Shown here in pieces: positions 1 to 8,766 of a DNA stretch of 64,000 nucleotides. The notes under the pieces are model-generated. The model had not been told where the DNA came from and did no database searches. It saw only the letters and a list, made by a program, of their open reading frames with translations. A program made the position numbers and the translations under genes. Origin of the DNA: Lachnospiraceae bacterium (GTDB taxonomy: Bacteria; Bacillota; Clostridia; Lachnospirales; Lachnospiraceae); NCBI GenBank assembly GCA_949383255.1, contig CASJPF010000004.1, positions 62,001 through 126,000 of the forward strand, read 5' to 3'. How positions within the stretch are numbered: the stretch's first letter is position 1; each line of letters starts with the position of its first letter.

Positions 1-1
1 G

Positions 2-514
2 TCAGAGTTTGATACACTGGCTGAGTATAGGGAAGATGTCAAGAAGAATCTCACTCTAAAGAAGGAAGAGGAAGCGAAAAACGAGAGGGAAGAAGCAGTG
101 GTTGACGCGATTATTGCGGATGCACAGATGGATATTCCCGAGGCTATGCTCACAACTCAACAGCGCCAGATGGCGGATGATTTTTCACAGAGAATTCGGA
201 TGCAGGGAATTACAATTGAACAGTATTTCCAGTTTACAGGTCTTACAATGGATGCATTGCTAGAGCAAATGAAGCCGCAGGCAGAACAGCGAATTAAGTC
301 TAGACTTGTTCTGGAGGCAGTGGCTAAAGCTGAAAATCTAGAAGCGAGCGAGGAAGATTACACAAACGAAATCAAAAAAATGGCGGAAGCTTATCGTATG
401 ACAGAGGAGAAGATGACAGAGATGATTGGTGCATTTGAGGAGAAAGCAATTAAAGAAGACCTCCGTGCAAAGAAAGCTTTAGATTTTGTGGTTGAAAACG
501 CAGTCGAGAAGTAA
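2..514 (+). CDS. tig: Trigger factor, C-terminal part (5' truncated by window edge)
   Basis: The frame is open from base 2, so this is the 3' end of a longer gene. The visible 170 residues are helical, highly charged and lack any membrane segment. They match the C-terminal chaperone arms of trigger factor, the ribosome-bound peptidyl-prolyl isomerase that meets nascent chains at the exit tunnel. The N-terminal ribosome-binding and PPIase domains lie outside the window. The order tig, clpP, clpX (then lon) is classic in Firmicutes and supports the call. No obvious terminator follows the stop; the next gene is 349 bases away. Confidence 0.9.
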   Translation, partial: SEFDTLAEYREDVKKNLTLKKEEEAKNEREEAVVDAIIADAQMDIPEAMLTTQQRQMADDFSQRIRMQGITIEQYFQFTGLTMDALLEQMKPQAEQRIKSRLVLEAVAKAENLEASEEDYTNEIKKMAEAYRMTEEKMTEMIGAFEEKAIKEDLRAKKALDFVVENAVEK

Positions 515-561
515 TCAAGACCATATCAATCATTTTATATTTCAGAGTATGCTTGAAAAAT

Positions 562-748
562 GTAACAGTTCAGCCATGTCATTCCTAAGTTGCCAGAATG
601 TACATTTTCACCAATGATATTCGGTCTTTGCTGGCGACTTATTTCATGTCGGGTGTCTGCTCTATAGAATTAATAATACAAATTGTCCTTAGCGAGTAAG
701 CTCCTACATACAATTTGTGCAATCAATTCTGGATGGCTGAACTGTTAC
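562..748 (+). ncRNA. Candidate structured RNA, possibly 6S RNA-like
   Basis: A perfect 16-base inverted repeat (562-577 and 733-748) closes a 187-nt segment. Inside it a second helix pairs 593-599 with 726-732, leaving a one-sided 15-nt bulge, and a 9-bp helix pairs 678-686 with 710-718 and carries a further CTTA/TAAG stem in its loop. A long closing stem, an open middle and a small hairpin on the 3' side, at 180-190 nt total, is the general layout of 6S RNA. That identity is inference. No ORF with a ribosome site occupies the segment. Strand is assumed from the neighbouring genes. Confidence 0.4.
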
Positions 749-764
749 TGAAAAATTCTAAAAA

Positions 765-807
765 AAATATAATAATTGTGCATATGATTTGCACAATTAT
801 TATATTT
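765..807. promoter_or_regulatory. AT-rich 17-bp perfect palindrome upstream of clpP
   Basis: Bases 765-781 pair perfectly with 791-807 around a 9-nt loop. In RNA it could terminate transcription from upstream, although the following T-tract is interrupted. In DNA its right arm contains most of the clpP -35 hexamer (789-794), so it could also be an operator. The two readings cannot be separated from sequence alone. Confidence 0.5.
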
Positions 808-817
808 GTATTATACT
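789..817 (+). promoter_or_regulatory. clpP promoter (sigma-A type)
   Basis: TTGCAC at 789-794 and TATACT at 812-817 are separated by exactly 17 bases, close to the consensus. The start would fall near 824, about 40 bases before the clpP start codon. No CtsR-type heptad repeat was seen around it. Confidence 0.7.
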
Positions 818-863
818 GAGGTTAAAGTGTTCAGTATCATTATGAAAATCGGAGGTAAATCCC

Positions 864-1466
864 ATGAGTTTAGTACCATATGTCATTGAACAGACAAGCC
901 GCGGGGAACGTTCTTATGATATTTATTCAAGACTCTTAAAGGAGCGGATTATTTTCTTGGGAGAAGAGGTAAATGAAGTGACAGCGAGCCTAACCGTGGC
1001 GCAGTTGTTATTTTTGGAAGCCGAGGACCCAGAGAAAGATATCCAATTATATATAAACAGTCCGGGAGGGTCTGTTACTGCTGGTATGGCAATCTATGAT
1101 ACCATGCGTTATATTAAGTGTGATGTGTCTACTATCTGTATTGGAATGGCTGCCAGTATGGGGGCATTTCTGTTAGCGGGTGGCACCAAAGGGAAGCGTC
1201 TTGCACTTCCCAATGCAGAGATTATGATTCATCAGCCGCTTGGCGGAGCACAAGGACAAGCGACAGAGATAGAAATCGCTGCAAAACATATTCTGCGCAC
1301 AAAGCAGAAATTAAACAGTATCCTTGCAGAAAATTGTGGTCAGCCATATGATGTGATTGCAGCGGATACAGAACGTGATAATTGGAAGTCGGCTGAGGAA
1401 GCCATGCAATACGGATTGATTGACAAAGTAATCACGGACAGGGCTGAAGCAACGGAAGATTTATAG
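864..1466 (+). CDS. clpP: ATP-dependent Clp protease proteolytic subunit ClpP
   Basis: This 200-aa serine protease forms the tetradecameric barrel that degrades substrates fed by ClpX or ClpC in the cytosol. The catalytic triad is visible: Ser98 in GMAASMGAF, His123 in IMIHQP and Asp172 in TERDNW. The NSPGGSV segment near residue 65 is also typical, and the length matches the family. The start has a strong GGAGG at 851-855. clpX follows after about 40 bases, so the two partners are probably co-transcribed from the promoter at 789-817. Confidence 0.98.
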   Translation: MSLVPYVIEQTSRGERSYDIYSRLLKERIIFLGEEVNEVTASLTVAQLLFLEAEDPEKDIQLYINSPGGSVTAGMAIYDTMRYIKCDVSTICIGMAASMGAFLLAGGTKGKRLALPNAEIMIHQPLGGAQGQATEIEIAAKHILRTKQKLNSILAENCGQPYDVIAADTERDNWKSAEEAMQYGLIDKVITDRAEATEDL

Positions 1467-1510
1467 TTTGAATTTGAGTAGATATAATTATGAGTAAAGG
1501 GAGAAAAAGG

Positions 1511-2779
1511 ATGGCTGGAAAAAGCACTGAAGGAAGGGTAAGATGTTCTTTCTGCAATAAAACACAGGATCAGGTTCGGAAGCTGATAGCAGGTCCATCC
1601 GGTGTTTATATCTGTGATGAGTGTGTAGATATCTGTGCAGACATTATAGAGGAAGAGTATGAGGAGGAGCAAATTGATGGCGGTATTGACATCAACCTCC
1701 TAAAACCTGCCGAGATTAAAGAATTTCTTGACGAGTATGTAATCGGTCAGGAAGAGGCTAAAAAAGTATTGTCCGTAGCTGTCTACAATCATTATAAGCG
1801 TGTTATGGCGGAGAAGGATTTGGACGTTGAATTACAAAAGAGCAATATTATTATGATTGGACCGACTGGCTCAGGAAAAACATATCTGGCACAGACACTT
1901 GCTAAAATTATCAATGTTCCATTTGCAATAGCGGATGCAACAACACTTACAGAGGCAGGCTATGTGGGCGAGGATGTTGAGAATATTCTTTTGAAGCTTA
2001 TCCAGGCAGCTGACTATGATATTGAGCGTGCTCAGTATGGCATTATCTATATTGATGAGATTGATAAGATTACGAAAAAAACCGAAAATGTCTCGATTAC
2101 CAGGGATGTGTCGGGAGAAGGTGTACAGCAGGCACTTTTAAAGATTGTCGAGGGAACGGTGGCAAGTGTTCCGCCGCAGGGAGGAAGAAAACATCCACAT
2201 CAGGAGCTAATACAGATTGATACAACCAATATTTTGTTTATCTGTGGTGGTGCTTTTGATGGACTTGACAAGATTGTGGAGAACAGACTTGACCGCAAAT
2301 CAATAGGATTTAACAAAGATATTGCGGAGAAGACAACGCGGGATCTTGGGGCAGTGTTTAAGGAAGTGACACCTCAAGATTTAACAAAATATGGTCTTAT
2401 ACCAGAGTTTGTCGGCAGGGTTCCAATTAATGTATCGTTGGAAGGGCTGGATAAGAAGGCTCTCGTGAGGATTTTAAGAGAACCTAAGAGCGCTCTGATT
2501 AAGCAATATCAGAAGTTGTTTGAGTTTGATAATGTGAAGCTTTCCTTCGAGCCAGATGCGATAGAAGCGATTGCGGAGAAAGCGCTGGAGAGAAAGACAG
2601 GAGCCAGAGGTCTGCGTTCCATCATGGAGAGCATTATGATGGATGTGATGTATGAGATTCCTTCAGATGACACGATTGAGAGTTGTGTCATTACCAAGGA
2701 GTCTGTAGAAGGAACAAGTCAGCCTTTTGTAGTACACCGTGAATCAATGCGTACAGAGCGAGAGAAAAAGGCGAGATAA
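1511..2779 (+). CDS. clpX: ATP-dependent Clp protease ATP-binding subunit ClpX
   Basis: ClpX is the AAA+ unfoldase that selects substrates and threads them into ClpP. The N-terminal zinc-binding domain shows two CxxC pairs (Cys12/15 and Cys35/38 from this start), followed by Walker A GPTGSGKT (about 117-124), Walker B IIYIDEID and the C-terminal small domain. An in-frame ATG lies upstream at 1490, but it has no Shine-Dalgarno sequence. The ATG at 1511 has GGGAG at 1499-1503 with a 7-base spacer and gives the usual MAGK-type N terminus. A terminator-like hairpin follows at 2797-2825. Confidence 0.97.
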   Translation: MAGKSTEGRVRCSFCNKTQDQVRKLIAGPSGVYICDECVDICADIIEEEYEEEQIDGGIDINLLKPAEIKEFLDEYVIGQEEAKKVLSVAVYNHYKRVMAEKDLDVELQKSNIIMIGPTGSGKTYLAQTLAKIINVPFAIADATTLTEAGYVGEDVENILLKLIQAADYDIERAQYGIIYIDEIDKITKKTENVSITRDVSGEGVQQALLKIVEGTVASVPPQGGRKHPHQELIQIDTTNILFICGGAFDGLDKIVENRLDRKSIGFNKDIAEKTTRDLGAVFKEVTPQDLTKYGLIPEFVGRVPINVSLEGLDKKALVRILREPKSALIKQYQKLFEFDNVKLSFEPDAIEAIAEKALERKTGARGLRSIMESIMMDVMYEIPSDDTIESCVITKESVEGTSQPFVVHRESMRTEREKKAR

Positions 2780-2796
2780 ATAAGTGGATGGATTAT

Positions 2797-2825
2797 AGAC
2801 GCCGCCTTATATAAAGGCGGCGTCT
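2797..2825 (+). terminator. Hairpin after clpX
   Basis: A 12-bp stem, mostly G+C (GACGCCGCCTT pairing with AAGGCGGCGTC), has a 5-nt loop and is followed by a weak T-tract. It sits 18 bases after the clpX stop and immediately before a dispersed repeat copy. Confidence 0.6.
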
Positions 2826-2828
2826 TAT

Positions 2829-2914
2829 ATGTACACGGGCACCCAAGGGAAGTATATCAGTAAAGCTGATGTGTCCGTCACACGAGTAGGGGAAGTAGCC
2901 TTCTCTACTCGATT
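2829..2914. repeat. Dispersed post-terminator repeat, copy A
   Basis: The segment starts with a GTACACGGGC-like motif, contains a small TCAG/CTGA hairpin (about 2857-2869) and ends with an inverted repeat GAGTAGGGGA/TCTCTACTC followed by GATT. The same order is seen at 36673, 45831 and 60800. It lies between the clpX hairpin and the lon ribosome site, so any lon promoter must lie in or just after it. Confidence 0.65.
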
Positions 2915-2937
2915 CTGATTAGGAGAGGATATTATAG

Positions 2938-5343
2938 ATGGAGCAGATAACGACAGCATTACCTTTGGTGGCACTGCGCGGGTTAACAGTAGTGCCGGGT
3001 ATGATTATGCATTTCGATTTGAACAGAGATATGTCCAAAAATGCGATTGAGCAGGCACTAAATCATTTGCAGAAAGTGTTGCTTGTGCCACAGGTGGATC
3101 CAGAGGAAGAGAATCCGGAGGAAGATGGTTTATATAAAGTGTGTACAGTGGCCAATATCAGGCAGGTCACAAAACTTCCGAATGACATTGATAGGGTGAT
3201 GGTGGAGGCTGTGACAAGGGCACGCATTTTAGAGCTGAGTGACAATGAGGGAAAGTATTTTAGTGCCTTCTATGAAGAGATTATCGATAAAGAAGAAGAG
3301 ATTCCACAATCTGAGAAAGAGGCATTGGCACGTACTTTGAAAGAAGTATTTGACACCTATGTCAGATTTTATCCCAAGATAGGAAAGAGTCTTGGAAAAT
3401 ATTTTAAGGATGATTGTAGTCTGGTCGTTTTAATAAATCAGATTTTGATTAACACTCCATTTACGTATGAACAGAAGCAACAGGTGTTGGAAATAGAAGA
3501 TATTGCACAACAGTGTGGTGAATTGGTGTTATTGATTATGAATGAGGCACAGATTGCAGCGATACGCACACAGCTGGCAGTAAAAATTCGGGAGAAAATA
3601 GACAAAAATCAGAGAGATTATGTTCTGCGGGAGCAGATGGAATATATTCAGGAAGAGTTGGGGGATAAAAATCAGTATTCTGATGTGAAACATTATGAAG
3701 AAGCGCTTGCCAAATTGAAGGCAGATGCGGAAGTTAAGGAAAAGATTAAAAAAGAGATTGCCAGATTTAAGACAATTATGGGTTCAAGTTCTGAGAGTGC
3801 AGTGGAGCGGGGATATATTGAAACATTGTTAGAACTTCCGTGGAATAAGGCGTCAAAAGACAACAATGATATCAACAGAGCAGAGGAAATCTTAGAGAGG
3901 GACCATTATGGATTGGAGAAGGTCAAGGAACGCATTGTTGAATATCTGGCAGTGCGGTGTTTGACCAGCAAAGGCGAAGCGCCAATTTTGTGTCTGGTGG
4001 GTCCTCCCGGAACAGGAAAAACTTCTATTGCAAAATCGATTGCTGAGGCACTCAACAAGAAGTATATTCGAATTTGTCTAGGCGGCGTGCGTGACGAAGC
4101 GGAAATTAGAGGACACAGAAAGACTTATGTCGGGGCGATGCCGGGGCGTATTGCAAATGGTTTGAAACAGGCGGGAGTATGCAATCCACTTATGCTGCTT
4201 GATGAAATTGATAAGGTTAGCAGTGATTACAAAGGAGATACATCCTCTGCGCTCTTAGAAGTGTTAGATCCAGAGCAAAACTGTCATTTTAGAGATCATT
4301 ATGTGGAATTGCCGCTTGATCTGTCTAAAGTTTTGTTTATTGCAACAGCAAATGACGCAGGCAATATTCCTAGACCACTATTAGACCGCATGGACATTAT
4401 TGAAGTTACAAGCTACACTGCGAATGAAAAATTTCATATTGCAAAAGAGCATCTATGGGAAAAACAACTAAAGAAAAACGGGTTGAAGGATTCCCAGTTG
4501 ACAATCAGTGACAATGCAATTAAGGCGGTAATTGACCAGTATACAAAAGAGGCAGGCGTGCGAAATTTGGAGCGAAAGCTTGGTACAGTTTGCAGGAAGG
4601 CCGCGCTGGAAATTTTGAAAAATAGAACTGGCAAAAAACAAAAGCAGGTACAAGATAAGAGTATTCGTGTCAATAGTCAAAAGCTTGAAAAATATCTTGG
4701 AAAGCCCAAATACAGTGTGGATATGGCGAATGAGAAGGATGATGTCGGGATTGTCAGAGGGCTTGCATGGACAAGTGTCGGCGGTGATACCCTTCAGATT
4801 GAGGTAAACATTATGCCAGGCAAGGGTGAGATTGAGCTCACCGGAAAACTTGGTGATGTGATGAAGGAGTCAGCAATGACTGGAATTAGCTTTATTCGGT
4901 CAATTGCACCAAAGTATAAAATTGCGCCAGAATTTTTTAAGGAAAATGATTTTCATATACACATTCCAGAAGGGGCAGTGCCAAAAGATGGACCATCTGC
5001 GGGGATTACAATGGCGACAGCGGTATTGTCTGCCATCACTGATACGCCTGTCAAGGCAAAAGTCGCTATGACAGGGGAGATAACGCTGCGTGGAAGAGTG
5101 CTTCCGATTGGCGGACTGAAAGAAAAGCTGTTGGCAGCAAAGACAGCAGGTATTACAACAGTGCTTGTGCCAGAAAAAAATGAGAAAGATGTGGCGGAGA
5201 TTTCAAATGAAATTAAGTCAGGTATGGAAATCTGTCTAGTAGAGTCTATGGATGATGTGATACCGCTTGCTTTTTCGCGGGAAATTAAAGTTAAGAGCAC
5301 AAGATCCAAGACAAAGACTGGAAACAACAAGCAGGAGAAGTAA
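2938..5343 (+). CDS. lon: ATP-dependent endopeptidase Lon
   Basis: This is an 801-aa LonA protease that degrades misfolded and regulatory proteins in the cytosol. The domains in order are: N-terminal LON substrate-binding region (about 1-200), coiled helical linker, AAA+ module with Walker A GPPGTGKT near residue 355, and C-terminal S16 peptidase with Ser687 in PKDGPSAG and Lys730 in GGLKEK forming the catalytic dyad. The start has AGGAGAGG upstream. engB follows within 4 bases, a common pairing in Firmicutes. The sequence looks intact. Confidence 0.98.
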   Translation: MEQITTALPLVALRGLTVVPGMIMHFDLNRDMSKNAIEQALNHLQKVLLVPQVDPEEENPEEDGLYKVCTVANIRQVTKLPNDIDRVMVEAVTRARILELSDNEGKYFSAFYEEIIDKEEEIPQSEKEALARTLKEVFDTYVRFYPKIGKSLGKYFKDDCSLVVLINQILINTPFTYEQKQQVLEIEDIAQQCGELVLLIMNEAQIAAIRTQLAVKIREKIDKNQRDYVLREQMEYIQEELGDKNQYSDVKHYEEALAKLKADAEVKEKIKKEIARFKTIMGSSSESAVERGYIETLLELPWNKASKDNNDINRAEEILERDHYGLEKVKERIVEYLAVRCLTSKGEAPILCLVGPPGTGKTSIAKSIAEALNKKYIRICLGGVRDEAEIRGHRKTYVGAMPGRIANGLKQAGVCNPLMLLDEIDKVSSDYKGDTSSALLEVLDPEQNCHFRDHYVELPLDLSKVLFIATANDAGNIPRPLLDRMDIIEVTSYTANEKFHIAKEHLWEKQLKKNGLKDSQLTISDNAIKAVIDQYTKEAGVRNLERKLGTVCRKAALEILKNRTGKKQKQVQDKSIRVNSQKLEKYLGKPKYSVDMANEKDDVGIVRGLAWTSVGGDTLQIEVNIMPGKGEIELTGKLGDVMKESAMTGISFIRSIAPKYKIAPEFFKENDFHIHIPEGAVPKDGPSAGITMATAVLSAITDTPVKAKVAMTGEITLRGRVLPIGGLKEKLLAAKTAGITTVLVPEKNEKDVAEISNEIKSGMEICLVESMDDVIPLAFSREIKVKSTRSKTKTGNNKQEK

Positions 5344-5346
5344 TGA

Positions 5347-5949
5347 ATGGTAATTAAAAATGTTAGTTTGGAAACTGTGATTGGCGTGACAAGCAAAATA
5401 CCCCAAAACACAATGCCAGAAATTGCCTTTGCCGGAAAAAGTAATGTGGGGAAATCCTCGCTGATCAATACGCTTATGAATCGCAAATCATTGGCGCGCA
5501 CCAGCGCACAGCCAGGAAAAACACAGACAATTAATTTTTATAAAATTAATGATGTATTGTATTTTGTGGATCTCCCGGGATATGGCTATGCAAAGGTAAG
5601 TCAGCACGAAAAAGAAAAATGGGGTAAAATGATAGAGAACTATTTGCGGCAGTCCAAGGTACTAAAGGCAATTTTTTTGCTTGTCGATATTCGGCATGAC
5701 CCATCAGCAAATGATAAGCTTATGTATGAGTGGATTCTCTCCAATGGATTTCGCCCAATGATTATTGCGACCAAGGCAGACAAGATAAATCGCAGCCAAT
5801 TACAAAAGCAGATCAAGGCAGTACGACAAGGGCTTGGCTTAGAGAAAGACACAATTATAATACCGTTTTCGGCACAGACAAAACAAGGGCGTGATGAGAT
5901 TTATGAACTGATTGACCATATAATAGAACAGCCAGAAGAAGGAGTCTGA
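5347..5949 (+). CDS. ysxC: Ribosome biogenesis GTP-binding protein YsxC/EngB
   Basis: This 200-aa TRAFAC-class GTPase acts in 50S subunit assembly. G1 is GKSNVGKS (residues 30-37), G3 is DLPG within VDLPGYGYA, and G4 is TKAD; the DLPGYGYA wording is diagnostic for the EngB/YihA family. It starts 3 bases after the lon stop, using AGGAG at the end of lon, so translation is probably coupled. The length is normal. Confidence 0.96.
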   Translation: MVIKNVSLETVIGVTSKIPQNTMPEIAFAGKSNVGKSSLINTLMNRKSLARTSAQPGKTQTINFYKINDVLYFVDLPGYGYAKVSQHEKEKWGKMIENYLRQSKVLKAIFLLVDIRHDPSANDKLMYEWILSNGFRPMIIATKADKINRSQLQKQIKAVRQGLGLEKDTIIIPFSAQTKQGRDEIYELIDHIIEQPEEGV

Positions 5950-5951
5950 AC

Positions 5952-7121
5952 ATGGAAAGAAAGACAACAGGGACAGAGAACTTGAAATTAATTGTAAATA
6001 TATTGATTTCACTGGTAATTTTGCTGCTCTGCATTTTTTTGGTGCCGCGGTTGATTTTGTTTTTTATGCCTTTTGTAATTGGCTGGATAATCTCTTGCAT
6101 TGCAAATCCGCTCGTTGTGTTTCTTGAGCGAAAATTAAAGATTAAGAGAAAAGCCGGAACAGTTGTTGTCATTGTGTGTGTGATTGCAGTGGTGATTGGA
6201 ATCGGCTATGGACTTGGCATTATTCTCTGGAGACAGATTTCAGGTTTTATACAGGAGATTCCCACAATGTGGGAGGCTGTAAAGCACGATTTTGATGCGT
6301 TTGGGGCGTGGATAGACCAATATATTGGCAGTCGGTCGCCAAAACTTGCAGATACCTTAAATGATTTGGGAAATATTATTGGTCAGATGATTGCTGACTT
6401 ACCAAAAAGCTTTGATTTTCGTACCTTTGAGGGAATGGGCAGCATGGTTGGCAATATTGCCAGTGTTATTATCTCGATTATTATGTGTATGTTGTCTGCG
6501 TATTTTTTCATTGCGGATCGCGATTGGCTAGGGAGTTTTCTGGACAAGATACTTCCTGAAAGTATTATGCACAAGTATGATGTGTTTGCTTCAAGCTTGA
6601 AACAGGCAGTTGGAGGCTATTTTAAGGCACAATTTCGCATTGAAATTTGGATGTATGTGTTGCTGTTAATTGGGTTGACTGTGCTAAAGGTTCGGTATGG
6701 ATTGTTAATTGCGCTATTAATGGCGTTTCTGGATTTTTTACCCTTTTTTGGAACGGGGATTGTGCTGATTCCGTGGGCACTTGTCAATGTGATTGGCGGC
6801 AATTATCTGAGAGCACTTGGATTTTTAATTATTTGGGGTTCTGGACAATTGTTCCGTCAACTAATTCAGCCCAAAATCATGGGAGATTCCATTGGCATGG
6901 AGCCAATTCCTACATTGTTTTTGCTTTTTATTGGCTATCGTCTAGCGGGAGTTGGCGGGATGTTAGTGTCTGTGCCAATTGGCATTATTGTAGTCAATAT
7001 GAATGAGGCTGGTTTTTTTGACACGCCAAAGTACAGTATACGGTTGTTAGTCCGAAATATCAATCAGTTTCGGCAGTTAAATGAGGAAGAAATCGAGAAA
7101 TTGGGTGAAGGAAACAGATAG
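5952..7121 (+). CDS. AI-2E family / YtvI-like membrane protein
   Basis: This 389-aa integral membrane protein has two hydrophobic segments near the N terminus, a central soluble-looking stretch (about 95-165) and several helices in the C-terminal half. That layout, together with the GIGYGLG and FFGTGIVLIPW-type segments, fits the AI-2E transporter superfamily. In Firmicutes the best-known members are YtvI, a sporulation membrane protein, and YdbI-like proteins. The actual substrate is unknown. It starts 2 bases after engB and lies in the same operon. Confidence 0.8.
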   Translation: MERKTTGTENLKLIVNILISLVILLLCIFLVPRLILFFMPFVIGWIISCIANPLVVFLERKLKIKRKAGTVVVIVCVIAVVIGIGYGLGIILWRQISGFIQEIPTMWEAVKHDFDAFGAWIDQYIGSRSPKLADTLNDLGNIIGQMIADLPKSFDFRTFEGMGSMVGNIASVIISIIMCMLSAYFFIADRDWLGSFLDKILPESIMHKYDVFASSLKQAVGGYFKAQFRIEIWMYVLLLIGLTVLKVRYGLLIALLMAFLDFLPFFGTGIVLIPWALVNVIGGNYLRALGFLIIWGSGQLFRQLIQPKIMGDSIGMEPIPTLFLLFIGYRLAGVGGMLVSVPIGIIVVNMNEAGFFDTPKYSIRLLVRNINQFRQLNEEEIEKLGEGNR

Positions 7122-7146
7122 GGAAGCTATCCTGAAAATAAAGGCA

Positions 7147-7890
7147 ATGAGAAACTTTAAAATAACAATACAATATGATGGCACCCGTTATCAGGGGTGG
7201 CAGCGGCAGGATTCCACAAACAATACAATACAAGGAAAATTTGAAGCAATCCTTGCAAAGATGACAGGGCTTAAGTTTGTACAGATAGATGGTTCTGGTC
7301 GAACGGATGCGGGTGTACATGCGCTTGGTCAAGTGGCGAATTTTAAGATTGACACAGATATGACTGCAAAAGAGGTGATGGCTTATATCAACCAATATTT
7401 GCCGGAGGATATTGGCGTGATTGCAATACAGGAGATGCCAGAGCGATTTCATAGCAGGCTGAACGCAAAGAGAAAAACATACTGTTATCGCATCTGGAAC
7501 ACGGACATTCCTTGTATTTTTTCACACAGATATGTGTATGAAATGCCAGAGGAGCTTGATTTGGAGGCAATGCGTCTTGCTGCTGCCTGCCTAGTAGGAA
7601 AACATGATTTTAAGGCGTTCACTTCCACCAAAAAGAGTAAAAAGTCTACTGTGCGCACAATTGATTCCGTGGAAATTGATAGGAATGACAATGAGGTCGT
7701 CATTACTTACAGTGGTGACGGCTTTCTGTATCATATGGTACGCATACTCACAGGGACTTTAATTGAGGTCGGATTAGGGCAGAGAAGCCCTATGTCTATG
7801 CAAGTGCTTCTGGAAAAAGATGCAACTAGAGATATGGCAGGTGCACTTGTTCCAGCGAAGGGGCTGTGCTTAGTGGAAGTACGATATTGA
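7147..7890 (+). CDS. truA: tRNA pseudouridine(38-40) synthase TruA
   Basis: TruA converts U38-U40 of the tRNA anticodon stem to pseudouridine. The motif GSGRTDAGVHALGQ carries the catalytic Asp54, and the N terminus (ITIQYDGTRYQGWQRQ) is typical. The frame is open from an in-frame ATG at 7081 inside the preceding gene. The ATG at 7147 gives the standard N terminus, so it is preferred although its ribosome site is weak. The length (247 aa) is normal. A hairpin follows at 7919-7945. Confidence 0.96.
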   Translation: MRNFKITIQYDGTRYQGWQRQDSTNNTIQGKFEAILAKMTGLKFVQIDGSGRTDAGVHALGQVANFKIDTDMTAKEVMAYINQYLPEDIGVIAIQEMPERFHSRLNAKRKTYCYRIWNTDIPCIFSHRYVYEMPEELDLEAMRLAAACLVGKHDFKAFTSTKKSKKSTVRTIDSVEIDRNDNEVVITYSGDGFLYHMVRILTGTLIEVGLGQRSPMSMQVLLEKDATRDMAGALVPAKGLCLVEVRY

Positions 7891-7918
7891 TTTCAGTCGG
7901 AGAAGACTCGCATGCCGC

Positions 7919-7945
7919 AGCAAGAATGCCGGTGGCATTCTTGCT
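7919..7945 (+). terminator. Terminator-like hairpin after truA
   Basis: A 12-bp stem (GCAAGAATGCC pairing with GGCATTCTTGC plus a flanking A-T pair) has a 3-nt loop and only a short TTT tail. It separates the truA operon from the next gene. Confidence 0.5.
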
Positions 7946-8008
7946 TTGGAGATCACGAAATGGTATTTTATAAGAAAGTAAAGGGTAGATAAGTGACGGA
8001 GGAAACGT

Positions 8009-8617
8009 ATGCATTTTAAATATTTTAAATGGTTAAGAGAACCGAAAGAATATTGTATAGAACACAATCAGATTGTTGTGACTACACAGCCAAATACTGA
8101 TTTATGGCAGCGCACATACTATCATTTTCGCAATGATAACGCTCCGGTATTTCAGATGGAGACAGATAAACAATATTTTAGTTTTGTTGTAAAGACGGAT
8201 TTTGCAGAAAGTCATCACCGTTTTGACCAGTGTGGAATTGTTATGTATTTGGATTCTGAAAACTGGCTGAAAGCTTCTGTTGAATATGAGAATGACAAAT
8301 TTCAACATCTTGGCAGTGTTGTGACAAACAATGGCTATTCAGACTGGGCGACAACGGAGATTGGTGCAAATATAAAATCTATGTGGTATCGTTTGAGCAG
8401 GCGTGCAAGTGATTATTGTATAGAGTGTTCGGAGGATGGTGTGCGTTTTAAGCAGATGCGCATCTGTCATATGGAAAAGGGTGGTGGCACGATTCAATTT
8501 GGAATCTATGCCTGTTCGCCGGAGGATTCTTCTTTTCGTGCAGTTTTTTCTGAGATGTCAATGGGCGAATGCCAATGGCAGGCCCATGATGGACAGAAAC
8601 CAGACGCGGAGCAATAG
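8009..8617 (+). CDS. DUF1349 domain-containing protein
   Basis: This 202-aa soluble protein has the pattern of the DUF1349 family (concanavalin-like beta sandwich). It shows alternating aromatic strands, a QCGIVMYLDSENWLKASVEY segment near residues 75-94, and a closing FGIYACSPEDSSF segment. Family members have been linked to carbohydrate-related genes, but no enzymatic activity is established. The start has GGAGG with proper spacing. It stands alone between truA and glnS, and no signal peptide is visible. Confidence 0.8.
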   Translation: MHFKYFKWLREPKEYCIEHNQIVVTTQPNTDLWQRTYYHFRNDNAPVFQMETDKQYFSFVVKTDFAESHHRFDQCGIVMYLDSENWLKASVEYENDKFQHLGSVVTNNGYSDWATTEIGANIKSMWYRLSRRASDYCIECSEDGVRFKQMRICHMEKGGGTIQFGIYACSPEDSSFRAVFSEMSMGECQWQAHDGQKPDAEQ

Positions 8618-8632
8618 GAAGCTTATAAAAAC

Positions 8633-8661
8633 TTTACAAATTTTCAACAATTTATTACAAT
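8633..8661 (+). promoter_or_regulatory. glnS promoter
   Basis: TTTACA at 8633-8638 and TACAAT at 8656-8661 are separated by 17 bases. The predicted start near 8668 leaves a leader of about 100 nt before glnS. That is too short for a full T-box, and no T-box antiterminator sequence was seen. Confidence 0.6.
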
Positions 8662-8766
8662 AGATATTTGAGTAAGCAGTGAGGAAGCCATACAAAGATA
8701 TTACATTGATTGCAAAATGTTGGTGATAGATGTATTTGCAGGAAATGACAGAATGGAGGAAAAATT

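Noticed and set aside
8618-8766. T-box riboswitch before glnS
   Set aside because: The leader is about 100 nt with no antiterminator (TGGNACCGCG-like) sequence and no terminator hairpin.
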